Below, in pieces: positions 9,204 to 19,445 of a stretch of DNA of 64,000 nucleotides. The stretch comes from Flavobacterium shii. GTDB lineage: Bacteria > Bacteroidota > Bacteroidia > Flavobacteriales > Flavobacteriaceae. The stretch covers positions 1-64,000 of the forward strand of contig NZ_JAOZEW010000019.1 in the NCBI RefSeq assembly GCF_025847235.1. Reading direction: 5' to 3'. The position numbers and the translations under genes are program-made. The notes beneath the pieces are model-generated. The model worked only from the letters and a program-made list of their open reading frames with translations, was not told where the DNA came from and ran no database searches. The number at the start of each line of letters is the position of its first letter. The stretch's first letter is position 1.

Positions 9204-10235
9204 TTAGTCGGTAGATTCTCTTTCTATAAGGTGGGTTTCAATGACTTCTGTTTTGTAGTTCTCTTCTTCTTCCTCGCCTTCTTCGGTTTCTGATTCCAGG
9301 CGATCTATTAACATTTTTGCAGCTTTATTCCCCATTTTGTTCCCACTCTGGCTTACAGTAGTAATAGTTGGAGTCGAATATTTGGATATAATTCCATCTG
9401 TAAATGCGATAACAGCTACATCTTCAGGAACTCTAAGTCCCATTTTGTTTGCTGTTTTAATTATAGTTACGGCAAAAAGTTCATTAACAGCAAAAACGGC
9501 ATCTATAGCGCGATCTTCTAATAACCGACTAATGATTATTTCGCAAGTATCTACATCTTCTATTTTAATAATAAGGTCTTCGTTAAAAGGTATGTCGTTG
9601 TCTAATAATGCTTTTGTGTATCCATCTGTTCTGAGTTTTCCAACACTTACATAATCCACTGTTGTAACTAAGGCGATTTTTTTGCGCCCTTTATCAATTA
9701 AACTTTGAACGGCTTCATAGGCTGCCGCTTTATCATCGATGATTACTTTGTCACATAAAATTTCATTTGTAACGCGGTCGAACATGACAACTGGCATTCC
9801 TTGATTTATAACTTCGGTTATATGATGAAAATCGCCTTTAAATTGCGTTTCTTTGGATAAAGACATGATGAATCCATCGATACTTCCGTTGGCTAGCATT
9901 TCCATGTTAAGTACTTCTTTATCAAATGAATCATCAGATAGACATATGATAACACTGTAGCCATTTTCGTTGGCTACTTGTTCTACTCCATTAATGACTG
10001 TTGAGAAAAAATGGTGTACAATTTCGGGAATAATAATACCAATTGTTTTGGTTTTACGATTCTTTAAACTGAGTGCAATATTGTTGGGTTTGTAATTGTA
10101 GAATTTGGCGAAAGCCTGCACTTTTAATCGGGTATCTTCTCCGATTTCCAGACTGTTTCGAAGTGATTTTGAGACGGTAGAAATAGATACATCAAGCTCC
10201 TTCGCAATTTGTTTAAGGGTTATTTTGCGTTTCAT
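9204..10235 (-). CDS. LacI-family transcriptional regulator of the starch locus
   Basis: This 343-residue regulator has an N-terminal LacI helix-turn-helix (ITLKQIAKELDVSISTVSKSL, about 4-24), a hinge, and a periplasmic-binding-protein-like ligand domain from about residue 60. It is divergent from susC and upstream of the porter gene, so it most likely controls both arms of the locus in response to a sugar. Bacteroides sus is controlled by membrane-bound SusR, so a soluble LacI protein here is a different control design. A run of glutamates near residue 322 (EEGEEEEE) close to the C-terminus is unusual. Confidence 0.92.
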   Translation of the reverse strand: MKRKITLKQIAKELDVSISTVSKSLRNSLEIGEDTRLKVQAFAKFYNYKPNNIALSLKNRKTKTIGIIIPEIVHHFFSTVINGVEQVANENGYSVIICLSDDSFDKEVLNMEMLANGSIDGFIMSLSKETQFKGDFHHITEVINQGMPVVMFDRVTNEILCDKVIIDDKAAAYEAVQSLIDKGRKKIALVTTVDYVSVGKLRTDGYTKALLDNDIPFNEDLIIKIEDVDTCEIIISRLLEDRAIDAVFAVNELFAVTIIKTANKMGLRVPEDVAVIAFTDGIISKYSTPTITTVSQSGNKMGNKAAKMLIDRLESETEEGEEEEENYKTEVIETHLIERESTD

Positions 10236-10398
10236 ACTGTTGATATGGAAAAAATTGTTTTGTTAATAAAGATATGGTTTATTTTTAAAAATGACAGTAT
10301 TATGCCTAAAAACTTATATAATATAGAAAGTTTTCAACACTATCACGTTTTCGTAAACCAATAAAAATTGCCATGTGTCGGGCACGTTAATAAATCCT

Positions 10399-10406
10399 TA
10401 ATTTTG
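10399..10406 (+). promoter_or_regulatory. Probable -7 box of the sus operon
   Basis: TAATTTTG matches the Bacteroidota -7 consensus TAnnTTTG and lies 65 bases before the susC ATG. No TTTG is found at the ideal upstream spacing (the nearest TTG is 28 bases upstream), which fits a promoter needing activation or derepression. The imperfect palindrome ATGTG-TCGGG-CACGT at about 10373-10387 sits where a regulator could block or assist. Confidence 0.45.
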
Positions 10407-10471
10407 AAATTCGAAGTAAAAATAAAAGTAAAATAATAAACCAAAACTCAATTTTAATTTAAACAAAAAGT

Positions 10472-13447
10472 ATGAAAACAATTTATAAAAAGTTGTTATT
10501 TTTATTGTTACTCTTGCCTTTTAGTGTACTTGCTCAGAGTACATTAGACGGGATTGTTCTGGACAAAGCAACAGCTCAGCCAATACCAGGAGTAAATGTA
10601 AATGTACAAGGGGGTGCCAATGGTACTTCGACAGATTTTGATGGAAAGTTTAAGCTTGGAAATGTAAAGAATGGTGATAAAATCATTGTTTCTTTTATTG
10701 GATATGCTAGTTCTACTATCACTTTCGCAGGCCAAAAAAATGTAAGTATTTCTTTAGAAGAGGATGCAAATCAGCTTAAGGAAATTGTAATACAAGTAGG
10801 TTACGGTACTGTTAAGAAAAAAGATGCAACAGGTTCTGTATCACAAATCTCGGCGAAAGAATTTAACAAAGGTATTAACGTAACTCCAGAAAGTTTAATT
10901 AGCGGTCGTATTTCGGGTGTTAATGTAACAGGTGGAGGTGCACCGGGTGCAAAAGCAGATATTAGAATTCGTGGAGGATCTTCACTAACAGCTTCTAATG
11001 AGCCATTAATCGTTTTGGACGGTCTTCCTTTAAGTAATGCCGTTCCTAGTGGATCTACGAGTATATTATCTACTATTGACCCTAATGATATAGAGTCGTT
11101 TACGATTTTAAAAGACGCATCTGCAGCAGCGATTTACGGATCCAGAGCAGCAAATGGTGTAATTGTTATTACTACTAAAAAAGGTACTAAAGGTGGTGTG
11201 AAAGTTAATTTTAGTTCTCAGGTGGGAGTTAACACTGTCGCTAATACAGTTGATGTATTAAGCGGAGACCAGTTTCGTGAATTGGTAAATACAAAAGGTA
11301 CTCCTGCGCAAAAAGCGTTATTAGGAACTGCAAACACAAATTGGCAAGATGAAATTTTCCATACTGCTTTAACAACCAACAATAATATATCTGTAAGTGG
11401 TGCTTTATTCAATAAATTGCCAGTAAGATTATCTGTTGGAAATGTTAATAATCCAGGAATCCTAAGAAACACTTCTTTTGAAAGAACTACGACATCGATA
11501 TCGTTAAATCCGGTTTTATTTGATAATCATTTAAAAATTGATATTAACGGTAATTTATCTTTTGGTAAAAACCAATTTCAAGATGAAGGAGCAGTTATAG
11601 GTGGAGCACTTAGTTTTGATCCTACGCAATCTGTTTATCAGGCAGGTTCTCGTTATGGAGGATATTTTGAATGGTTGGATCCTACAGGGAATTTACCATT
11701 ATTGCCAGCGAGAAATCCTGTGGCGAGATTAAATCAAGAAGATAAAAGAGCTACTTCTACCAGAAAATGGGGTAACGTTAGAATAGATTATAAATTCCAT
11801 TTCCTTGAAGATTTGAGAGCTGTTGTAGAAGCGGGTATTGATAGATTTGATAGCAGCGGATATAATGAACAAAGTACACTAAGTGCTTTAGGATACCAGC
11901 CAAAAGCTTTTAATGAGGTAGGTTATGCAAATTTTGGAAACTATAATAGTTATACAAATGCGCTTCAGAATAAAAACTTAAATGCGTATTTTAATTATAC
12001 TAAGGATTTAGGAAAATTTAAACTTGATGCAACTGCAGGTTATAACTACCAGATGTTTCAAAAAGAAAAATACGAATCGGGAGAGACTAGACAGCCAACT
12101 CCTAATGAGTTAACTACTATTGATCCGGATGTTAACTTACAATCTTATTTTGGTCGTTTGATCTTAAATTATGACAGTCGTTATTTAGTAACATTGAATT
12201 ATAGAAGAGATGGTACTTCACGTTTTTCTAAAGAAAACAGATGGGGTAACTTTGGAGGTGTTGCTCTAGCTTGGAACGTAGCCGAAGAATCTTTCTTAAA
12301 AGGGAATGAAACAATGTCAAGTTTAAAATTAAGATTCGGATATGGTACAACCGGACAACAAGATATTCCAGCTCAATATGATTACTTAAGAAGGGTAACT
12401 CTTGGTACGATTAATTCTCAATATCTTTTTGGAAATACTGTTTATAGAACGGCGAGACCAGAAGGGTATAATGAAAACATTAAGTGGGAAGAATTGACAG
12501 AGATGAATTTAGGTGTTGATTATGGTTTCTTTAATGATAGAATTACAGGAACAATCAACTACTTTGATAAAAAATCAAGTGATTTATTGGCAGAGGTTGT
12601 AGTTCCGGACGGAGCAAACATAAGAAATTCTGGGATATATAATGTTGGTAGCGTTAGAACCAAAGGGGTTGAATTTAGTATTCAATCAGATATTATTAAA
12701 AATGATATCCTAACTTGGAATGTTGCCTTTAATGCGACTTATATAGACCAAAAAATCACTAATCTAGGAACGACTGTTGATGGTTTTCAAGGATATTTAG
12801 CAGGAGATAATATTGCTGGAGGTGGGCAAAATAAAATCCAAATTAATTCGGTAGGATATGCGCCAAATTCATTTTTAGTATATGAGCAATTATATGATGC
12901 TAATAATAAACCAGTTGCAGGAGCTTACGTAGATAGAAATGGTGATGGAAAAATTGATGATGGAGATCGTTACAGAGCTCATAAACCTACACCAGATTAC
13001 ACTTTTGGTTTCTTCACTACTTTGAACTATAAAAAGTTTGATTTTACAATGAACTGGAGAGCAAGTTTAGGGAATTATATTTTTGATAACGTAAATTCAA
13101 ATTTAGGATACTCGGATGCAGGTTTAAGAAGACAAAGCGATTTGTCCAATGTAAGTTCAGATTATCTTAACACTGGTTTTACTTATGAAGATAATGGTAC
13201 AATGCGTTATTTATCTGATTATTATATAAAAGATGCTTCTTTTATAAAATTAGATAATGTTACCCTTGGTTATACTTTCGATAAATCAATAATAAAAGCT
13301 GCTTCTTTGAGATTTACATTAGGAGTTCAAAATGTTTTTGTTCTTACGAAATATGATGGTTTAGATCCTGAGAAATTCAATGGAATCGATAATAATGTTT
13401 ATCCAAGAGCCAGAACTTTCTTGTTTGGAGTAAATGCAAATTTCTAG
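10472..13447 (+). CDS. susC: SusC-like TonB-dependent outer-membrane receptor
   Basis: This 991-residue importer forms the outer-membrane channel for starch oligosaccharides, powered by TonB. A signal peptide ends at about residue 22 (SVLAQ). Residues of about 24-100 are the carboxypeptidase-regulatory-like domain typical of SusC. The plug begins with VQVGYGTVKKKDATGSVSQIS near 107-127 and contains IRIRGGSSLTASNEPLIVLDG. The remainder is a 22-strand barrel ending in FLFGVNANF, with a terminal aromatic residue. The SusD partner starts 36 bases downstream. Confidence 0.95.
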   Translation: MKTIYKKLLFLLLLLPFSVLAQSTLDGIVLDKATAQPIPGVNVNVQGGANGTSTDFDGKFKLGNVKNGDKIIVSFIGYASSTITFAGQKNVSISLEEDANQLKEIVIQVGYGTVKKKDATGSVSQISAKEFNKGINVTPESLISGRISGVNVTGGGAPGAKADIRIRGGSSLTASNEPLIVLDGLPLSNAVPSGSTSILSTIDPNDIESFTILKDASAAAIYGSRAANGVIVITTKKGTKGGVKVNFSSQVGVNTVANTVDVLSGDQFRELVNTKGTPAQKALLGTANTNWQDEIFHTALTTNNNISVSGALFNKLPVRLSVGNVNNPGILRNTSFERTTTSISLNPVLFDNHLKIDINGNLSFGKNQFQDEGAVIGGALSFDPTQSVYQAGSRYGGYFEWLDPTGNLPLLPARNPVARLNQEDKRATSTRKWGNVRIDYKFHFLEDLRAVVEAGIDRFDSSGYNEQSTLSALGYQPKAFNEVGYANFGNYNSYTNALQNKNLNAYFNYTKDLGKFKLDATAGYNYQMFQKEKYESGETRQPTPNELTTIDPDVNLQSYFGRLILNYDSRYLVTLNYRRDGTSRFSKENRWGNFGGVALAWNVAEESFLKGNETMSSLKLRFGYGTTGQQDIPAQYDYLRRVTLGTINSQYLFGNTVYRTARPEGYNENIKWEELTEMNLGVDYGFFNDRITGTINYFDKKSSDLLAEVVVPDGANIRNSGIYNVGSVRTKGVEFSIQSDIIKNDILTWNVAFNATYIDQKITNLGTTVDGFQGYLAGDNIAGGGQNKIQINSVGYAPNSFLVYEQLYDANNKPVAGAYVDRNGDGKIDDGDRYRAHKPTPDYTFGFFTTLNYKKFDFTMNWRASLGNYIFDNVNSNLGYSDAGLRRQSDLSNVSSDYLNTGFTYEDNGTMRYLSDYYIKDASFIKLDNVTLGYTFDKSIIKAASLRFTLGVQNVFVLTKYDGLDPEKFNGIDNNVYPRARTFLFGVNANF

Positions 13448-13483
13448 TAGTACACTGAAAAACAAAATTTTAAAATATACAAA

Positions 13484-15322
13484 ATGAAAATATCATTTAA
13501 ACATATATCTTATTTTCTCCTATTCATTTTAGGATTAAATATGACACTTACTTCGTGTACGAGCGACCTTGATGTGACTCCGCGTGATAAAAATGAATTT
13601 TTATCGGAGGACTTTTTTAAAGATCCAACTTCGTACAAACAAGTATTAGCAAAATTATACGCAGGTTTATATGTGGGAGGTAATGACGGAGATGGTAAAC
13701 CGGATATTAGCGGACTTGGGGGAGACTTTAGTAGTTACTTAAGATTACTTTTTGTAACACAAGAGCTTCCTACAGATGAAGCAATCATCGGTTGGGCCGA
13801 TGGTACTTTGCCTACATTGAACACACAGAGCTGGGCACCTGATAATGCATTTTTATCAGGAACTTTTTCAAGAGCATTCTACGAAATTAGTATTGCTAAT
13901 GAGTTTTTGAGACAAACTTCAGATGAAAAGTTAACCGCAAGAGGTGTTGATGCTAACTTGAAAACTGAGATTGCTGCTTTTAGAGCAGAAGCTCGTTTCC
14001 TAAGAGCATTTTCATACTATAATTTAATGGATTTGTTCGGGAATGTGCCAATTACGACTGAAGCGGATCCAGTTGGATTGTTTTATCCGGTGCAAAGAAC
14101 AAGAGCAGAAGTTTTTGCTTTTATTGAATCGGAGTTAAAAGATTTAGACAAGAGCATGGTTGCTTCGAAAGCAAATGAATATGGTAGAGTTGATAAAACG
14201 GCAGCCAAATTTTTATTGGCTCAGATTTATTTGAATTCCAAAGTATATACAGGAGTAGACAGAAATAATGAAGCTGCAACATTGTGTAGTGAGGTTATTA
14301 ATTCAGGATACACATTTGCAAATATTCCTTACAGTTATTTATTCTCTGCAGATAATGATAGAAATGGTGCTCAAAGTGAATTTATTTTCCCAATTATAAG
14401 CGATGGTAATGCTATTAGAGCTGCAGGTGGAGGAATGAGTTTTATTATTCACGCTGCTATTGGTGGTAGTATGGATGCTCCTTATCTGGGTTTAACAGGT
14501 GGATGGGAAGGTACAAGAACCCGAAAAGAGTTTGTAGCTAGTTTTGGTACACCTTCAGGTCAATTTGAATTTTACCAAAGTAAGGGTAAAAGCAATGTTA
14601 CTAAAACAGGAATTCTGGTTAATAAAGACGGTTTGATTTTTGATTCAAATGATAAAAATGAGAAAGAACCTGGATTTAATCCTAATAGTACTTATTTATT
14701 TAGTTTAACAGATGGTACAATAACTTTAAACGGTTTGCCAGTTGCAGTTCCAAACGGAAATAATAAACCAGTTTCATTAGGAAAACAAGTTACCTGGACT
14801 GATAAAAGAATTTCTTCTTACACACCAGGTCAATCTTTGGATATTAATAATATTGGAGTTTTTAAAGATGGATATGCTATAACAAAATTTGTTAATGTTA
14901 ATTCTGATGGATCTGCAGCACAAAGAAGTGATATCCCAGATACTGATTTTCCTATGTTTAGATTATCAGATGCTTATTTAATGTATGCTGAAGCAACTGT
15001 AAGAGGAGCATCAACAGGAAATATAGCAACTGCTTTGGGTTATGTAAACCAGATTAGAGCCAGAGCAAATGCGGCACCTATTGGAACAGCAGGATTAACT
15101 CTTGATTTTCTTTTGGATGAAAGAGGAAGAGAGTTGTATTGGGAATGTCACAGAAGAACTGATTTAATCCGTTTTGGAAAATTTACAGGTAGTTCTAAAA
15201 ATTGGCAATGGAAAGGTGGAACGCAAAATGGTGGTACAACGGCATCATTTAGAGACTTAATGCCTATTCCATCAACAAATATTCAGGCAAATCCAACATT
15301 GAAGCAAAATCCAGGATACTAA
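13484..15322 (+). CDS. susD: SusD/RagB-like starch-binding lipoprotein
   Basis: This 612-residue surface lipoprotein has a lipobox LTSC near residue 25. It binds glycan and closes over the SusC channel. SusD hallmarks are FRAEARFLRAFSYYNLMDLFGNVPI near 165-190 and the C-terminal FPMFRLSDAYLMYAEA and DERGRELYWECHRRTDLIRFGKF segments, which are helical TPR-like elements. It is longer than the usual 500-550 residues because of extra sequence near 290-440. It sits between SusC-like and SusE-like genes in one operon, so starch is the likely ligand. Confidence 0.95.
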   Translation: MKISFKHISYFLLFILGLNMTLTSCTSDLDVTPRDKNEFLSEDFFKDPTSYKQVLAKLYAGLYVGGNDGDGKPDISGLGGDFSSYLRLLFVTQELPTDEAIIGWADGTLPTLNTQSWAPDNAFLSGTFSRAFYEISIANEFLRQTSDEKLTARGVDANLKTEIAAFRAEARFLRAFSYYNLMDLFGNVPITTEADPVGLFYPVQRTRAEVFAFIESELKDLDKSMVASKANEYGRVDKTAAKFLLAQIYLNSKVYTGVDRNNEAATLCSEVINSGYTFANIPYSYLFSADNDRNGAQSEFIFPIISDGNAIRAAGGGMSFIIHAAIGGSMDAPYLGLTGGWEGTRTRKEFVASFGTPSGQFEFYQSKGKSNVTKTGILVNKDGLIFDSNDKNEKEPGFNPNSTYLFSLTDGTITLNGLPVAVPNGNNKPVSLGKQVTWTDKRISSYTPGQSLDINNIGVFKDGYAITKFVNVNSDGSAAQRSDIPDTDFPMFRLSDAYLMYAEATVRGASTGNIATALGYVNQIRARANAAPIGTAGLTLDFLLDERGRELYWECHRRTDLIRFGKFTGSSKNWQWKGGTQNGGTTASFRDLMPIPSTNIQANPTLKQNPGY

Positions 15323-15342
15323 CACCTTTATAAAACAGTAAA

Positions 15343-16431
15343 ATGAAAAATATATATAAAATTTTAATCGCATTTATTGGTGTATTGGCGGTGTCATGTA
15401 ATGCTGATGCTGTAGATAATAGAACAATTTTAGAGACTGTTTCAGCACCAGAAATAACGGCACCTGCAACAGGTAAAGTATTTGTTCTCGAAGAAGACAA
15501 AGGTTCAGAAGAAGCTGCGAAATTCACATGGTCGGCTGCAAAATATTCTATTGCTGTAGCGCCAAAATATACTTTGTTAATTGATAAAAAAGGTGGCGAT
15601 TTTGCAAAAGCAATAACTCTTGCGACAACTAGTAATATTCTAGAAGCTTCAATTCTTGTTAAAGATTTAAATCAGGCAGCAATTGATCTTGGAGGACCAA
15701 CAGGAATAGCTTCAGAGTTTGATGTGAAAATTGCTTCTAATGTTTCAGGAGGATTCCCTCAGCTGTCCAAAACATTAATTACAATTAGTGTAACTCCTTA
15801 TTCAGGAAGAGTAGCTTATGATTTTATAGATTGGTATTTAATAGGTGCTGCTGTAGCCGGTGAGTGGGAAAATAATGCCGACACTAAGCATCAACCAATG
15901 TTTAGAGACGGAAAAGATGCAAGTCAATATAAATTTGTTGGGTATTTTAAAGCAGGTAATTTTAAATTGATCTCTGTAAAAGGGAGCTGGGTCTCTCAAT
16001 TAGGTAATGCTGGGGGTGGAGCTATCGAAATAAATAATAATGCAGGTGAATTTACAATTCCTACAGACGGATATTATACTTTTCAATTTAATACTCAGAC
16101 TTTAAAATATACATTAGCGATTTACGATGCATCTGCAGCAAAAACTAATGGAACAGTTGGTATTATTGGAGACAGTACAGGTAGTTGGGATGTTTCAACA
16201 GCTATGAATAAATCTTCTTTTAATGCACATGCCTGGAGTCTAGGTGTAACTGCTTTGAAAGATGGTGGACTTAAATTTAGAGCAAATGATACTTGGGATG
16301 TTTCTTGGGGAGGAAATACTGCTTTCTCAGGAGGTGGTAATGGTGATAATATTCCTGTTGCAAAATCTAAATATGTAATTTACTTCAATGATTTAGACGG
16401 AAGCTACTTAATGATTCCAAATCAAGAGTAA
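15343..16431 (+). CDS. susE: SusE/SusF-like outer-membrane starch-binding lipoprotein
   Basis: This 362-residue lipoprotein (lipobox AVSC near residue 19) probably binds starch at the cell surface. An N-terminal Ig-like SusE domain (EITAPATGKVFVLEEDKGSEEAAKFTWSAAKY) is followed by two similar binding modules. The first runs from about residue 165 (GAAVAGEWENNAD) and the second from about 267 (IIGDSTGSWDVSTAMNKSS). Both have conserved Trp residues and end in YTLAIYD- or YLMIPN-type strands. It follows susD by 20 bases and is followed by a terminator. Confidence 0.9.
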   Translation: MKNIYKILIAFIGVLAVSCNADAVDNRTILETVSAPEITAPATGKVFVLEEDKGSEEAAKFTWSAAKYSIAVAPKYTLLIDKKGGDFAKAITLATTSNILEASILVKDLNQAAIDLGGPTGIASEFDVKIASNVSGGFPQLSKTLITISVTPYSGRVAYDFIDWYLIGAAVAGEWENNADTKHQPMFRDGKDASQYKFVGYFKAGNFKLISVKGSWVSQLGNAGGGAIEINNNAGEFTIPTDGYYTFQFNTQTLKYTLAIYDASAAKTNGTVGIIGDSTGSWDVSTAMNKSSFNAHAWSLGVTALKDGGLKFRANDTWDVSWGGNTAFSGGGNGDNIPVAKSKYVIYFNDLDGSYLMIPNQE

Positions 16432-16449
16432 TTTTTCTTGAAATAAAAT

Positions 16450-16476
16450 AAAGGGCTATCTATGAGGTAGCCCTTT
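16450..16476 (+). terminator. Terminator between susE and the secreted amylase
   Basis: Arms AAAGGGCTA (16450-16458) and TAGCCCTTT (16468-16476) are followed by T bases to 16479. It would stop most sus transcripts before the amylase gene, which starts only 28 bases further on, so the amylase may depend on read-through. Confidence 0.75.
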
Positions 16477-16506
16477 TTTAATGCAAACTAACCAACCAAC
16501 CATATT

Positions 16507-19386
16507 ATGAAAAAAACTTTACTATTATTTTTATTTCTACTGTTTATTGCTGTCAGTGCTCAGCAAATAACAGTATCACCAGCAGTATTTCAGGTTAATG
16601 AATCTATAACTATTACTGCTTCATTTACATCACCAACTTGTAATGAAATGGGTGCAAACCCCGCGAAAGTATATATGCATTCCGGAATTGGTACTGAAGC
16701 AAATCCTTGGGCAAGCGCAAAAGGAAATTGGGGCGCAGATGACAATGTTGGTTTAATGACCAATAATGGAAATGGTACATGGAGTATTACTATTACACCA
16801 AGTACTTATTTTGGTTTGACAATTACACAACAAGAAGAGGCTACAAAAATGGGTCTGGTATTTAGGAATGCAAATGGTTCGCAAACATTAAAACTAGCGC
16901 CATCTTGTTCGGACTTCTTTATTAAGGTGGGAGCTTTTCAAGCTACTTTAACTTCTCCGGTAGAAAACAGTAATACAATTGTTACTAGTGGCGGAAGCTT
17001 AAATATTACTGCTACAAATACAAATGGAGTTGCAAGTTATAGCTTGAAATCAAATGGGGTTGTGATTGATGCAAATACAAGTTCAACAAGTTATGTGTTT
17101 AATCACACTAATATTACTGGTAACCAAAGTTATGAATTGAGTATAGCTCAGGGTGGGACAACTGTTGTTAAGAAATTTACAGCAGTAGTTAATCCCGGAA
17201 CCGTATTGGCAGCAATGCCTACAGGTTTAGTAGATGGAATTAATTATAATACGACAGATGTTACAAAAGCAACATTGGTTCTTGATGCTCCATTAAAAGA
17301 TTTTGTTTACGTTGCTGGAAGCTTCAATAATTGGGCGCCTACAAGTTCTTATGCAATGATGAAAGATCCTGCTTCGGGTAAGTTTTGGCTAGAGTTAACA
17401 GGATTAGTTTCAGGTGTAAATAATACCTATCAATATTGGGTTGTTGCAAATTCGCCAATTGCTAACTCACCATCATTGGTAAAAACCGCCGATCCTTATT
17501 CTACGTTGGTTTTATCTCCTTTTGACGATCCGGGAATTCCATCGACAAGTTACCCTAATATGCCCATTTATCCAGCAGGGCAAGAACGAGAAGTAACGGT
17601 TTTAAAAACGGGACAAACGCCATACCCTTGGCAAGTAACAAACTTTGTTAAACCCGAAAAAGAGAAATTGGTTGTTTATGAAGTTTTGGTTCGTGATTTT
17701 GATGCAAGCCGAAGTTATCAGAGTTTGATCGATAAGATTGATTATTTCAAAAACTTAAAAATAAATGCTATTGAGTTAATGCCCGTAATGGAGTTTGAAG
17801 GAAATGAAAGTTGGGGATATAATACTTCTTTTCATATGGCCTTGGATAAATTTTATGGTACTTCGGATAAACTTAAAGAATTTATCGATTTATGTCACCA
17901 AAACGGAATTGCCGTTATTCTTGATGTGGCTTTAAATCATGCTTTTGGACGCAATCCTATGGTGAGAATGTGGATGAACGATCCGGATAATGATGGTTGG
18001 GGATCGCCATCGGCAGAGAATCCTTATTTTAATACCGTTGCCAAACATAGTTATAGTGTGGGAGAAGATTTTAACCATCAGCAAGCCAGAACTCAGAATT
18101 ATGTAAAACGAGTAATTAAACAATGGATTGAAGAGTATAAAATAGATGGTTTCCGTTGGGATTTAACCAAAGGCTTTACGCAAAATTGTACCGCCGGCGA
18201 TGAATCGTGCACAAATAGTTTGCAGCAAGACAGGGTAGATGTATTAAAAACGTATGCCGATTATTCCTGGAGTATTGATCCTACGCATTATACAATTTTT
18301 GAACATTTAGGCAGTGATGCCGAAGAGCAACTCTGGGCTAATTATAAAATAAATGAAAGTCCTAGTAAAGGTATTATGATGTGGGGGAAAATGACCAATG
18401 AATACAATCAGTTGTCAATGGGATATACTACAGATAATAATATTTATAGAATGAATAGTTCCAGCAGAGGTTTTACTAAAAATCGATTAATGGGTTATGC
18501 CGAAAGTCATGATGAGGAGCGATTGATGTATAAAAATATCAAATATGGTAATAGTGACAATGCTGCACATGATGTAAAAAACTTAAATATTGCATTGTCT
18601 AGAATGTCGGCTATTGGAGCAGTATCTTTATTGGTTCCGGGACCAAAAATGATTTGGCATTTTGGAGAGCTTGGATGGGATTCGTCTATTTTTACTTGTA
18701 ACAACGGAACCGTAAATGATGAATCAGGAACAATTCCGGGTGATTGTAAGCTAGATACAAAGCAGCAGCCACAATGGACTGGTAATTGGTTAGGGAATTC
18801 AAGCCGCAGTAAAATTTACAATGATTGGGCAAAAATGATTACCATGAAAATCGTAGAGCCTATTTTTTCTGGAACGGCTACCTTGTCGAATACGAATTCA
18901 TTATTTCCAAATATAAAAATTACCAATGGAGCCTTGCAAGTAACACAATTAAAGGATGTATTGGTTTTGGCTAATTTTGATGTAACTACTCAAAGTGTTG
19001 CTACAGGTTTTCCTTATGCAGGAGTTTGGTATAATTTAATGGATAATACACCTATTGTTGTTGCAAATGTAAATGCTCCGATAAGCATTCCTGCGGGAGA
19101 ATTTCGAATTTACGGAAATCAACAAGCACTATTAGCTATAGAAAATTTTGAGAAACCCAGTAGGATTACTTTGTATCCTAATCCAGTTTCGGATTATTTT
19201 ACTTTAAATACTCAGGTTTCAAGAGTAGAGATTTATTCTTTGACTGGACAGTTCGTGAAAAGCTTTAGCGGAAGCGGAAAAATAACTTATGAATTCTCAG
19301 TGAGTGAATTAAATACAGGATTGTATATCGTTAAGGCAATAGATGAAAATAACAAGATTCAAGTAATGAAGTTCTTGAAAAAATAA
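16507..19386 (+). CDS. Secreted GH13 alpha-amylase with starch-binding modules and T9SS sorting domain
   Basis: This 959-residue extracellular enzyme makes the first cuts in starch. A signal peptide ends near residue 19 (AVSAQ). Residues 20-140 resemble a SusE/F-type starch-binding module (VYMHSGIGTEANPW). An E-set/CBM48-like module near 255-310 contains YVAGSFNNW. The barrel carries DVALNH near 473, GFRWD near 549 (nucleophile), FEHL near 599 (acid/base) and ESHDEE near 666. Residues from about 885 form a type A T9SS C-terminal domain (LYPNPVSDYF, then VKSF and a final VMKFLKK). Export therefore uses type IX secretion, whereas Bacteroides SusG is a surface lipoprotein. Confidence 0.94.
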   Translation: MKKTLLLFLFLLFIAVSAQQITVSPAVFQVNESITITASFTSPTCNEMGANPAKVYMHSGIGTEANPWASAKGNWGADDNVGLMTNNGNGTWSITITPSTYFGLTITQQEEATKMGLVFRNANGSQTLKLAPSCSDFFIKVGAFQATLTSPVENSNTIVTSGGSLNITATNTNGVASYSLKSNGVVIDANTSSTSYVFNHTNITGNQSYELSIAQGGTTVVKKFTAVVNPGTVLAAMPTGLVDGINYNTTDVTKATLVLDAPLKDFVYVAGSFNNWAPTSSYAMMKDPASGKFWLELTGLVSGVNNTYQYWVVANSPIANSPSLVKTADPYSTLVLSPFDDPGIPSTSYPNMPIYPAGQEREVTVLKTGQTPYPWQVTNFVKPEKEKLVVYEVLVRDFDASRSYQSLIDKIDYFKNLKINAIELMPVMEFEGNESWGYNTSFHMALDKFYGTSDKLKEFIDLCHQNGIAVILDVALNHAFGRNPMVRMWMNDPDNDGWGSPSAENPYFNTVAKHSYSVGEDFNHQQARTQNYVKRVIKQWIEEYKIDGFRWDLTKGFTQNCTAGDESCTNSLQQDRVDVLKTYADYSWSIDPTHYTIFEHLGSDAEEQLWANYKINESPSKGIMMWGKMTNEYNQLSMGYTTDNNIYRMNSSSRGFTKNRLMGYAESHDEERLMYKNIKYGNSDNAAHDVKNLNIALSRMSAIGAVSLLVPGPKMIWHFGELGWDSSIFTCNNGTVNDESGTIPGDCKLDTKQQPQWTGNWLGNSSRSKIYNDWAKMITMKIVEPIFSGTATLSNTNSLFPNIKITNGALQVTQLKDVLVLANFDVTTQSVATGFPYAGVWYNLMDNTPIVVANVNAPISIPAGEFRIYGNQQALLAIENFEKPSRITLYPNPVSDYFTLNTQVSRVEIYSLTGQFVKSFSGSGKITYEFSVSELNTGLYIVKAIDENNKIQVMKFLKK

Positions 19387-19403
19387 TTTTGGTTAGTTAG
19401 TTA

Positions 19404-19439
19404 AAAGCTGTCTATGAGTTATTCGTCATAGGCAGCTTT
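19404..19439 (+). terminator. Terminator after the secreted amylase
   Basis: Arms AAAGCTGTCTATGA (19404-19417) and TCATAGGCAGCTTT (19426-19439) pair at 13 of 14 positions and are followed by a long T-run to 19444. It is closely related to the terminator at 23020-23051. Confidence 0.85.
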
Positions 19440-19445
19440 TTTTGT

